Source: Methanobacteriaceae archaeon
Lineage (GTDB): Archaea > Methanobacteriota > Methanobacteria > Methanobacteriales > Methanobacteriaceae
Reading direction: 5' to 3'
DNA: 33,969 nt
Assembly: GCA_030693105.1 (NCBI GenBank)
Contig: JAUYBK010000197.1
Coordinates: 1-33,969, forward strand
In this document: piece by piece, positions 7,081-14,629 of the stretch
How the letters are laid out: the number at the start of each line of letters is the position of its first letter
Numbering within the stretch: the first letter of the stretch is position 1
The notes under the pieces: generated by a model
What the model was told of the DNA's origin: nothing
Seen by the model: only the letters and a program-made list of their open reading frames with translations
Database searches by the model: none
Made by a program: the position numbers and the translations under genes

Positions 7081-7764
7081 TCACTTTTCTCTTAAAAATA
7101 AAGCAGATTTATACATCTTCTCCCGTACATCTGGTATGAACGTTGAAAAGAATTCCACCATTTCATGGGGAAGATCAAAAGATATATTCTGAGAATCATC
7201 CGAAATTTTCTTTTTGCAGAATGAATCCTCACCCCCGGAATGTATCCAGGAATGGGGAACATTGATCAAGGGATATATCAATTCATAGCCATCCTGATAT
7301 TTCTCATCAGACTTTAAACTGATCTTATCACCGCCCAGCATCTTTTCTAAAAGGTTTTCAACTTCCGAGTCCAGATCAAAGGGCAAGGCCACCTTACCAA
7401 CCTCTAAACCTTTAATATCATCCCAAGACTCCCCTTGGAAAATATTAATCCCATATTTTCGGGTGTAGGGCTCTAAAACTGCGTAAAGAGTAAGACCGGC
7501 ACAACTATCATCTTTAACCAAAAAAACGTTCTCTCGGGGTTTTAATTCATTTTTCAAATAGCGTGAAGCCCGGGTGGCCAGGTGCTGAAACATTTTGGAA
7601 CGTACCACTGGGACTTCCGGGAAACTTTCCCTGAAGAGATCTTCCTTGGCTCGGGAAAACCGGGAAAACCTTACGTTATTCACCAGAACCTGGTCAGGGA
7701 GAATACTGACAAATCGGTTGTCTACTCCGATCTTCTGCAAAAAACGGGCTATTTTTCGGGTCAT
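7081..7764 (-). CDS. Conserved protein, possibly a degenerate PP-loop ATPase relative
   Basis: No family is certain. Residues about 75-110, ENVFLVKDDSCAGLTLYAV then EPYTRKYGINIF, resemble the region around the PP-loop of TtcA/TtuA-like tRNA-thiolation ATPases, but the SGGxDS motif is replaced by DDSCAG. The C-terminal FFSTFIPDVREKMYKSALFL also resembles the terminal helix of those enzymes, and DGYELIYPLINVPHSWI may match their mid-domain. The 227-residue length is shorter than TtcA-type enzymes. It is convergent with the regulator at 6281. If the relation holds, nucleotide binding may be lost or changed. Confidence 0.5.
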   Translation of the reverse strand: MTRKIARFLQKIGVDNRFVSILPDQVLVNNVRFSRFSRAKEDLFRESFPEVPVVRSKMFQHLATRASRYLKNELKPRENVFLVKDDSCAGLTLYAVLEPYTRKYGINIFQGESWDDIKGLEVGKVALPFDLDSEVENLLEKMLGGDKISLKSDEKYQDGYELIYPLINVPHSWIHSGGEDSFCKKKISDDSQNISFDLPHEMVEFFSTFIPDVREKMYKSALFLREK

Positions 7765-7855
7765 GCTACCTAATAATATTAGGGTTCTAACCCCATTTAT
7801 GTAATATCATTTAAAGTCCAAAAGCCATATAAAGATGGGATAAGGGGGTAGTGTG

Positions 7856-8785
7856 ATGTTCAAGATTTTCGGCGACAAAAAAAAAGAAGAACCCAGGGAA
7901 GTTCTGGAGATAGAACCAGACGGCCCAGTGGACTGTCTGTGCGACTTTACCTTCAACTTTCACTGGCAGCATAAAGGAGAAAAGCTGGACCCCTCCTGGA
8001 AAGTCCCGGGGACCGCTACTACCTTCGGCGAAGTTGTGCAACACCTTAAAAGCCAGGGCGACATCCACATTAAAGGAGACGCTGGTCACAGGTTGGCCTC
8101 CAGTATGGGAGTGGATCTGCAGTACTTCCAGGGGACTGGGCAAGATATCCCGGTGGGGGACGTCTACGTGGACGGTGACGTGGACACCAGGATGGGTATC
8201 AGCATGACCCGGGGCGCATTATACGTCAAAGGAGAAGTTAAAGAGCCCCTGGGCAACTTAGTGGAAGTTAAATCATCTAAAAAATCTTACCGCAAATTCC
8301 GTTCCATCACCGACATTGCCACCTACGGTTTAAACAAAGATAAACTATTAGGTGCAGAACTGTTGGGAAAAAAACTCATCATCAACGACTCAACCATAAA
8401 AGACACCGTAGGAGCCCGTTTAAATAAGAAGTTCGAAATAGTAATGAACAGTAATGCTGATCTTAGCACCGGAATACTCATGCGCCAGGGCGTGGTACGC
8501 ATTAATGGTAAAGCAGGCAAAAACACCGGAGCCCTCTTAAACGGCGGCACTGTTATAATTAACGGAGACACCGATGATTTTACCTCCATTGACATGATTA
8601 AAGGAACTATTATTGTAAATGGTGACGCTGGTAAGTTTTTAGCAGCAAATAAAAAAAGTGGGTTTATCCTGGCCCAGAAGGGAAGGCCCCTACCACCCTC
8701 CCAAGAATATCCGTTGGAAAAATCGAACCAAGAACTTTTACTGTCGGTGGGATTTAATCCCCGAAATTTTAAAAAGTTCCAATAA
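7856..8785 (+). CDS. GXGXG-domain (beta-helix) protein related to FwdC/FmdC and glutamate synthase C-terminal domain
   Basis: Residues about 65-285 show repeated Gly-rich units typical of the right-handed beta helix shared by glutamate synthase and formylmethanofuran dehydrogenase subunit C: GDIHIKGDAGHRLASSM, GDVYVDGDVDTRMGISMTRG, GVVRINGKAGKNTGALLNGG and GTIIVNGDAGKFLA. The domain is structural and often joins catalytic subunits. No fwd or gltB partner lies nearby, so its role here is open. The ATG at 7856 is preferred over the GTG directly before it because GGGGGTAGTG upstream is better spaced. The gene ends 2 bp from the convergent DUF368 gene. Confidence 0.8.
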   Translation: MFKIFGDKKKEEPREVLEIEPDGPVDCLCDFTFNFHWQHKGEKLDPSWKVPGTATTFGEVVQHLKSQGDIHIKGDAGHRLASSMGVDLQYFQGTGQDIPVGDVYVDGDVDTRMGISMTRGALYVKGEVKEPLGNLVEVKSSKKSYRKFRSITDIATYGLNKDKLLGAELLGKKLIINDSTIKDTVGARLNKKFEIVMNSNADLSTGILMRQGVVRINGKAGKNTGALLNGGTVIINGDTDDFTSIDMIKGTIIVNGDAGKFLAANKKSGFILAQKGRPLPPSQEYPLEKSNQELLLSVGFNPRNFKKFQ

Positions 8786-8787
8786 TT

Positions 8788-9663
8788 TTATGCTTCCCAT
8801 GGAACGTGGTACTTTTCGAACTGTTTTTCCAGAATAATCACCATTACAAAGCCCAGCACTCCAGCCAGGAAAATAGGCCACAACGAATCCATGGTGGATG
8901 TTATTTTTTGGTATGGTAAGCGCAGGGTACCCACCATCAAACCCACCAGGAAGGCCATGGTGACCGACTTATGGTTATTTAAAAGATAATCTAAAAGACG
9001 GGAGAATGATAAAATACCAATCAGTGCCCCCATTCCAAAAATTACGATGTCCACTATTTTTAATTGATTCAAAGACTGCAACATGTATTCATACTGATTT
9101 AGAAGCAGTAGAACAAATGCTCCGGATATGCCAGGAAGTATCATGGCGCAGATGGCCACCATCCCTGAAATAAATATTATGGGAAGGGAGTGGTTGGCCT
9201 GTATGGGATTTAAACCCACAAATAACACCGCAAATACCAGTCCTATTATCAGAAAAACTATATTTTTAAGGTTAAGTTCGTCTACGTGTTTGTAAACAAA
9301 CCCCGCAGAGGCCAGTATCAGTCCAAAGAAAAAGGCGTAGGTGGGGGCGGTGTAGACGGTTAAAAACATCATCATGATCTTGGACATGGTTAAGACGGCC
9401 AGTCCAATACCGGCCAGTAAAGGTATAAACAGGTTGAAGTCCCACTTTTTTACTTCTTCCTGGGCCTTCCCAAACTTACCCTCCAGTGCGTAGAACAGGA
9501 AAGTCAGGTTGATCTGACTGATGGCATGGATTAGCCTCTGGTATATCCCGGTGATAAGAGCTATGGTTCCCCCGGAAACTCCGGGTATCACATCGGCAAT
9601 GCCCATCAGGAGGCCTCTTAGGAATATTAGAAATGTTTCTCTGTATATTTTGATTTTTCGCAT
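8788..9663 (-). CDS. DUF368 polytopic membrane protein, probable polyprenyl-phosphate translocase
   Basis: The 291-residue protein has about eight hydrophobic segments and the DUF368 signature GLLMGIADVIPGVSGGTIAL near residues 17-36, with a second related motif ICAMILPGISGAFVLLLL in the middle, reflecting internal duplication. Bacterial DUF368 proteins (PopT) were shown to recycle undecaprenyl phosphate across the membrane. Methanobacteriales build pseudomurein on polyprenyl-phosphate carriers, so a matching job is plausible but inferred. The gene is divergent from a DedA-family gene, the second known family of such translocases. It looks intact. Confidence 0.9.
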   Translation of the reverse strand: MRKIKIYRETFLIFLRGLLMGIADVIPGVSGGTIALITGIYQRLIHAISQINLTFLFYALEGKFGKAQEEVKKWDFNLFIPLLAGIGLAVLTMSKIMMMFLTVYTAPTYAFFFGLILASAGFVYKHVDELNLKNIVFLIIGLVFAVLFVGLNPIQANHSLPIIFISGMVAICAMILPGISGAFVLLLLNQYEYMLQSLNQLKIVDIVIFGMGALIGILSFSRLLDYLLNNHKSVTMAFLVGLMVGTLRLPYQKITSTMDSLWPIFLAGVLGFVMVIILEKQFEKYHVPWEA

Positions 9664-9766
9664 TTGATACCGTCCTATTTGTATGAGAAAGATTTAATCA
9701 TATTCTACTAAATTATTAGATATTCTATCAAAGTTAAATAACTTACTTCTTCATAAGGGATTTTTA

Positions 9767-10323
9767 ATGTTCAGCCTAGTAGAATACCTGAGTAACTCCT
9801 CCATCCACCTGATTGAAATGCTGGGTTACTGGGGTGTTTTCCTAGAAATGACCATCTATGGTGCCTGCATCCCTTTACCCAGCGAAATTATTATGCCTTT
9901 TGCCGGATACGTAGTCTGGGAGGAGCAGATGACACTGCGGGGAATTACTCTGGCTGGGGCTATTGGTAATCTGGTGAGTTCTCTCATTGCCTACTTCGTG
10001 GGCTGGAAAGGCGGACGTCATCTCCTGGAAAAGTACGGAAACTACGTACTTATAAGTCACAGCAAGCTACAACTGGCTGACAAGTGGTTCGAAAATTACG
10101 GACACAAAGCCGTGCTAATAAGTAGATTTCTTCCTGGAGTGCGGACCTTCATATCACTCCCGCTGGTATAACCCATATGGAACTTAAGAAGTTCGTTTTT
10201 TATACCTTTGTAGGTTCTCTGCCCTGGTGTTTTGCTTTAGGTTACGTAGGTGTACTATTAGGCCCTAACTGGACTAGTCTACAGCAGTACTGGCATTACC
10301 GAAATAAAAGCCACTTGGACTAG
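9767..10323 (+). pseudogene. DedA-family membrane protein gene with a frameshift and shortened C terminus
   Basis: The first frame gives 134 residues with DedA hallmarks: EMTIYGACIPLPSEIIMPFA, GAIGNLVSSLIAYFVGWKGG and the signature ISRFLPGVRTFISLP, then stops at 10169-10171. The next frame continues the family without a break from 10165: GITHMELKKFVFYTFVGSLP, then LGPNWTSLQQYWHY, ending at TAG 10321-10323. The expected SLPAGI junction would need one more base near 10162, so a single-base loss is the simplest cause. The protein also ends before the last membrane helix usual after LQQYxH, a second defect. DedA proteins (such as UptA) flip polyprenyl phosphates. A sequencing error could explain the frameshift but not the shortened end. 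Confidence 0.82.
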
Positions 10324-10409
10324 CTAAAAATCTTTAATTTTCTAAACAGTTATCTTTATATTCTAGATGACTAACTATTATGCGAAAATAAACCGAAGGT
10401 GTTAAAAAA

Positions 10410-11366
10410 ATGAGAAATTTCATGCTTACATTAAGGATTTGGTTAGCCACCATACTGTTATTTGGTGTTTTATACGCCATAATAACACTTATAGGTTATT
10501 ACCTGGGCTTTGGAGGTCCACTACTCTTCGGCGTGTTCGCCGTGGTGATAGTAATAGCCCAATACCTCCTGGGGCCCAAGATAGTGGAAACCGTAATGCA
10601 CGTGCACTACGTCTCCCCCGAGGAAGCTCCTGACCTACACGCCATGGTAGAGGAACTGGCCATCAACGCCAACATTCCCCCACCAAAAGTGGGGATCTCC
10701 GAGGTTAACATTCCCAACGCCTTCGCCTTTGGAAAGAGTAAGAGGGATGGCAGGGTCTGTGTAACTCGTGGTATCTTAAGCATATTAGACGAGGAAGAGC
10801 TAAAAGCAGTTCTTGGACACGAAATAAGCCACATCCGACACCAGGACATGGCAGTTATGACCCTCATCAGCGTGGTGCCCCTCATCTGCTACTACATCTT
10901 CATCAGCACCCTCTTCAGCGACGGGGACGGGGATAGCGGCGCGGGTATTATTGGTTTAGTGGCATTAGGCGGGTACTTAGTGGGTAACCTGCTGGTGCTC
11001 TTCGTATCACGGGTAAGAGAATATTACGCCGACCAGGGCAGTGTGGAAATTGGAGGAAAACCTCATAAGCTGGCCAGTGCCCTGTACAAACTGGTTTACG
11101 GCACTGCTGCAGTTGATAAAAACCAGGTGAAGGAAGTGGAAGGAGTGAAGGCCTTCTTTGTCAACGACATCTCCGATGCCAGAAACGAAATCGCCGACTT
11201 AAAACAACTGGACGAGAACATGGACGGTGTCATCAGCCAAGAAGAACTGGCCCAACTACGGGACACCCCCATCAAGATCGGTACAGGCAGCAAGATAATG
11301 GAACTCTTATCCACCCACCCGAACATGGTGAAGAGAATTAAAAAGCTATCCGAGATGGATAGCTAA
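10410..11366 (+). CDS. htpX: HtpX-like membrane zinc metalloprotease (M48) with an EF-hand-like loop
   Basis: This is a membrane protease of the HtpX/Ste24 family, involved in quality control of membrane proteins. Two N-terminal membrane segments (about 9-30 and 35-55) precede the zinc site HEISH at residues 137-141; the third ligand is probably E204 in SRVREYYADQ. Two more hydrophobic segments lie at about 148-168 and 178-200, separated by an acidic loop DGDGD (171-175). A C-terminal insert contains DENMDGVISQEE (268-279), which fits the EF-hand calcium loop (D268, N270, D272, E279). GAAGGTG upstream is the ribosome binding site. The 318-residue length is slightly long for HtpX, due to this insert. 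Confidence 0.92.
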   Translation: MRNFMLTLRIWLATILLFGVLYAIITLIGYYLGFGGPLLFGVFAVVIVIAQYLLGPKIVETVMHVHYVSPEEAPDLHAMVEELAINANIPPPKVGISEVNIPNAFAFGKSKRDGRVCVTRGILSILDEEELKAVLGHEISHIRHQDMAVMTLISVVPLICYYIFISTLFSDGDGDSGAGIIGLVALGGYLVGNLLVLFVSRVREYYADQGSVEIGGKPHKLASALYKLVYGTAAVDKNQVKEVEGVKAFFVNDISDARNEIADLKQLDENMDGVISQEELAQLRDTPIKIGTGSKIMELLSTHPNMVKRIKKLSEMDS

Positions 11367-11424
11367 TTTTTTTATTTATAAATTGTGATACTCCTTTTAA
11401 AGAAAAAATAATAATTTAGGGGGT

Positions 11425-12069
11425 TTAATAAACTACCCCTACTATGTCTGGTCTGGAAAGCCAGGTGTCCAGTGGCGTTTTTTCTATGGTTATCACTTCC
11501 TCCACACCGTTAACTATTCGGGTCTCAGTGCCCACGATCTCTATTTGACGGTTGTCACTTTTGAGGTACACCTGATCGCCTTTAATCTGAGCAATCCTTT
11601 TTACAATTAGACCGTAGTCCGGGTGCCGGGCCACTACCAGGTCTCCCACTTTGAAATCCGTGGTTTTAAGCACAATTATGTCCTGTCCATCCTGTAGGGT
11701 GGGTACCATGGACGTACCCTTCACCGTGGCCGGCATGGGTAGCTGGTTTTCACCGAAGGGTGATGTTAATTTAACTTGGGCTGTGTAGTTGTATTTCTGG
11801 GCTATGGCCACCATGTCGGCTTTGATACTCTCCACCGTGCTGGTGTCGTCCTGCACGCCTTCCATAGCCTTGTTTTTCATCTCGTCAATCATGGCCTCTG
11901 GTACTGGTACAATAGGAATGGGAGTCAATGTTCCTTTAACCGTAACATCGGATCCATTGGTATCCACGGTAATGGCAACGGTTTTGCTACTGGCAGAAAC
12001 CATATAAACTGATGCAGCTAGTAGCAGCACAACCAGAATCCCTAATATTAACCATTTCCTTGAGTTCAT
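11425..12069 (-). CDS. S26/S24-type signal-peptidase-like membrane protein
   Basis: One N-terminal membrane segment (residues about 5-26) is followed by a roughly 90-residue extracytoplasmic region, then a LexA/signal-peptidase-type fold: KGTSMVPTLQDGQDIIVLKT with probable nucleophile S120, and GLIVKRIAQIKGDQVYLKSD with probable base K157. Archaeal Sec11-type signal peptidases normally use His as the base and keep the Ser close to the membrane segment; both differ here, so its substrate may not be ordinary signal peptides. The start at 12069 is chosen because GGTGATG lies just before it; an upstream in-frame ATG at 12096 overlaps the end of aroD. It is probably cotranscribed with aroD. Confidence 0.8.
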   Translation of the reverse strand: MNSRKWLILGILVVLLLAASVYMVSASSKTVAITVDTNGSDVTVKGTLTPIPIVPVPEAMIDEMKNKAMEGVQDDTSTVESIKADMVAIAQKYNYTAQVKLTSPFGENQLPMPATVKGTSMVPTLQDGQDIIVLKTTDFKVGDLVVARHPDYGLIVKRIAQIKGDQVYLKSDNRQIEIVGTETRIVNGVEEVITIEKTPLDTWLSRPDIVGVVY

Positions 12070-12079
12070 ATCATCACCG

Positions 12080-12745
12080 TTAATCCTTAAGTTCATTTAA
12101 AATATTCTGGGTAGTTTTAATGGCCAACTGTCCCGGGGCAGATTGGGCATCTAAAGATGCGTATGTAATTGGAGAGCCAAAAAGAGGTGCTATTACTCGG
12201 GTGTAACTTCCCAACTTCCCCATAGAAATACCTATGGTGTTATCAGCTTGGGAAACCACTTCCAGGACTTTTAAGGTGTCTTGAATGTCACGGGGCATGA
12301 CCGCAAATTTAGCCAGGTCCCCTACCTCTTTTGCCCTTCCCACTATCTTTAGAAGTTCCCCGATAGAGGGGGTTTCTTCGAAGTTATGATACGATACAAT
12401 AGTTGATTTAGAAGCTTTTATAATTTTGTATTTATATTTATCCCGAGTTTGAAGCTCTATATCAACGTATTCAGCAAATTCAGCAGCTGATAAAAGTATA
12501 TCAGTTCTTTCGCGTTCTGATCCTTCAAAAAATCCGCCTTCATCTTTCATCCGGTTGGTTACAATGAGTGGGTGGTTTATTTCCTGAAGTATAGCTTTAA
12601 CCATCTCAGGATATGGATCCGAAAGAGCATCTAACCTAATTTCTATCAGGTCCACTCCCTGCGAAACTGCTTCTAAAGCAGATTTAATAACCTTTTCACC
12701 ATCTTCGTGGAGTATAGACGCACATATTAATGTTTTTTTGTACAA
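12080..12745 (-). CDS. aroD: Type I 3-dehydroquinate dehydratase
   Basis: AroD converts 3-dehydroquinate to 3-dehydroshikimate in aromatic amino acid synthesis through a Schiff base. The 221-residue TIM barrel shows VDLIEIRLDAL near residues 31-41, VSYHNFEETP with catalytic H120, and AKFAVMP with Schiff-base K146, then the C-terminal GSPITYASLDAQSAPGQL. All are type I hallmarks. The start is a TTG at 12743-12745 after AAGTGAAGG; no ATG gives a better N terminus. aroE is in the same window at 17855-18697 but separate from this gene. Confidence 0.96.
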   Translation of the reverse strand: MYKKTLICASILHEDGEKVIKSALEAVSQGVDLIEIRLDALSDPYPEMVKAILQEINHPLIVTNRMKDEGGFFEGSERERTDILLSAAEFAEYVDIELQTRDKYKYKIIKASKSTIVSYHNFEETPSIGELLKIVGRAKEVGDLAKFAVMPRDIQDTLKVLEVVSQADNTIGISMGKLGSYTRVIAPLFGSPITYASLDAQSAPGQLAIKTTQNILNELKD

Positions 12746-12885
12746 ATTCCTTCACTTCCCATTAATTATTATAGTGAGGGGATTAGGGTAAGTTTTTCTT
12801 ATTTATTATATTTTTCTAAGAAGAAATAATTATATTATCAATAAAGCCCCCGGAATTCCATGTGCATTGTTAAATTTAGATAAAA

Positions 12886-12893
12886 ATTTATAA
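12886..12893 (+). promoter_or_regulatory. Putative TATA box for the gene run starting at 12982
   Basis: ATTTATAA inside AAAAATTTATAAGAGC matches an archaeal TATA box. It would give a leader of about 70 bases before the TTG at 12982 and could drive the run from the unknown protein through sucD and hmgA. Confidence 0.4.
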
Positions 12894-12981
12894 GAGCAAC
12901 TTAGCCCATATAATCCTAAAAAAGATATTAAATTTCATTCCCCTCAAAAAAGCATTGACCGCTTGATAGACAGGTGATGAT

Positions 12982-13710
12982 TTGAAACTAACTTCTATTG
13001 GTGCAGATATTTCTAAAAACGATGTAAACTGCAGCCAGGAACTTATAAACAACATGAAAAAAGACATACCTCAATTAATTACCGCCGGAGCAGATAAAGC
13101 AGCCTTAACCAATATTACCGGTGACGATCTGGTTATAAGTGCTTTTTTAAAGGAAGAAAACTTGGAAAAGGTAAACCGGGCTATTGTGGATATACTGACA
13201 AAAAATGCGGAAGATTTGGGAGATGTGGAAGGGATCTCCCCCACTCCAGACGAAGCTGGAGAGGGAATATCCTACGCCGAAGCCCACGTAAGGCAAGATC
13301 GCTTTCCAGACGCAGTAATATTATCATTTGACACTTATGGAGGAGAATCTTTCGTCCACCAGGTGGCCAAGTCAGCAATGCAAGCAGCCGAAGGAATGGA
13401 TGGTGTTACCGATATCGGTGGTGGGAGTGTGGAGGGGGTCAGAGAAATACCGGGAGTGGGTTACGTTTCCGACATGACCGACGACCCCGTGGTGGCAGTT
13501 ACCATCGAAAACTTGGAAAGCATTGGTATAATAGCGGGAGCCATGGTGGGTGCGGCCATTGGCAACAAAAATGTTTACCTGGTTAAGAGAGGTTCGCCGT
13601 CGAATGTTATCCCGGGCAGCGTGATCCTGTCGGTGAGTGCCTACTTGAACGGCAACGTCATGGATCTTTCCGGACCTCTAGCACAGCGGATGGAAATTTT
13701 GAGAGTGTAA
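12982..13710 (+). CDS. Conserved archaeal protein of unknown function, 242 aa
   Basis: I do not recognise a named function. The protein is soluble, with ADISKNDVNCSQELI at the N terminus, an alpha/beta core FPDAVILSFDTYGGESFVHQ, Gly-rich turns TDIGGGSVEGVREIPGVGYV, and AGAMVGAAIGNKNVYLVKRG near residue 200. There is no signal peptide; the short hydrophobic stretch at about 182-196 is Gly/Ala-rich and probably buried in the fold. The TTG start follows AGGTGATGAT, a strong ribosome binding site. sucD follows 37 bp downstream, then hmgA, suggesting shared transcription. Confidence 0.72.
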   Translation: MKLTSIGADISKNDVNCSQELINNMKKDIPQLITAGADKAALTNITGDDLVISAFLKEENLEKVNRAIVDILTKNAEDLGDVEGISPTPDEAGEGISYAEAHVRQDRFPDAVILSFDTYGGESFVHQVAKSAMQAAEGMDGVTDIGGGSVEGVREIPGVGYVSDMTDDPVVAVTIENLESIGIIAGAMVGAAIGNKNVYLVKRGSPSNVIPGSVILSVSAYLNGNVMDLSGPLAQRMEILRV

Positions 13711-13747
13711 TAAGGACGAATACCAATGAAAAGGGAAGGTGTTTATG

Positions 13748-14608
13748 ATGATAATTCTTGATAAAAAGACCAGATGCGTAGTGCAGGGCATAACTGGAAA
13801 GCAGGGCTCTTTTCACACACAAAGTATGCTTGAATATGGGACCCCCATTGTAGCCGGAACTTCACCAGGAAAAGGAGGCCAGGATTTCAACGGAGTCCCT
13901 GTTTATAACTCCATCGAGGAAATTAAAGAAGAAATGGATGTTAATGCATCTATAATATTTATACCCGCACCATTTGCTAAGGATGCGGCCTTTGAAGCAC
14001 TCACGCAACTGGACACAGTAGTGGTGATTACCGAACACATACCCGTCCACGACACGGTACAAATAGTGGCCTACGCCCGTAAACATGATAAAGTCCTCAT
14101 TGGACCCAACACTCCCGGCATAATTACTCCCGGCATTGGTAAACTGGGCATAATGCCCGGTCACATTTTCAACCCCGGTAAGGTGGGGATTGTTTCTCGG
14201 AGCGGGACTTTGACCTACGAGATGGCCAGCCAGATAACCCAGGCCGGTATGGGGCAGAGTACCTGTCTGGGTATTGGTGGAGACCCCGTGGTGGGCTTAG
14301 ACTTCAGCGAAGTGCTCCAGAAATTCCAGGACGACCCGGACACTGATGCCATGGTAATGATTGGAGAGATCGGAGGCAACGCCGAGGAAAAAGCCGCCAA
14401 ATTCATTGCTAAAAACATAGATAAACCGGTAGTGGCCTACATCGCCGGAACTACTGCCCCCCCGGGTAAGAGGATGGGACACGCCGGCGCCATAATTGAA
14501 GGTACCAGCGGAACTGCCGAAAGTAAAAAAACCGCATTAGAGGATGCCGGAGTGGAATTAGCCGACCGACCCTCCCAAATTTCAGAAATTATAAAAAACC
14601 TCTTATAA
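13748..14608 (+). CDS. sucD: Succinate-CoA ligase (ADP-forming) alpha subunit
   Basis: SucD is the CoA-binding subunit that carries the phospho-histidine; in hydrogenotrophic methanogens the enzyme runs in the reductive branch of the incomplete citric acid cycle. The sequence has TRCVVQGITGKQGSFHTQ (CoA/Rossmann region), IGPNTPGIITPG, VGIVSRSGTLTYEMA and GKRMGHAGAIIEGTSGTAES, which contains the phosphorylated His. The ATG at 13748 is preferred because GGGAAGGTG ends 6 bp before it; the adjacent ATG at 13745 is also possible. The beta subunit gene (sucC) is not next to it, so the two subunits are encoded apart. Confidence 0.95.
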   Translation: MIILDKKTRCVVQGITGKQGSFHTQSMLEYGTPIVAGTSPGKGGQDFNGVPVYNSIEEIKEEMDVNASIIFIPAPFAKDAAFEALTQLDTVVVITEHIPVHDTVQIVAYARKHDKVLIGPNTPGIITPGIGKLGIMPGHIFNPGKVGIVSRSGTLTYEMASQITQAGMGQSTCLGIGGDPVVGLDFSEVLQKFQDDPDTDAMVMIGEIGGNAEEKAAKFIAKNIDKPVVAYIAGTTAPPGKRMGHAGAIIEGTSGTAESKKTALEDAGVELADRPSQISEIIKNLL

Positions 14609-14629
14609 CTTATTTTAAAAGTGAGTCTC

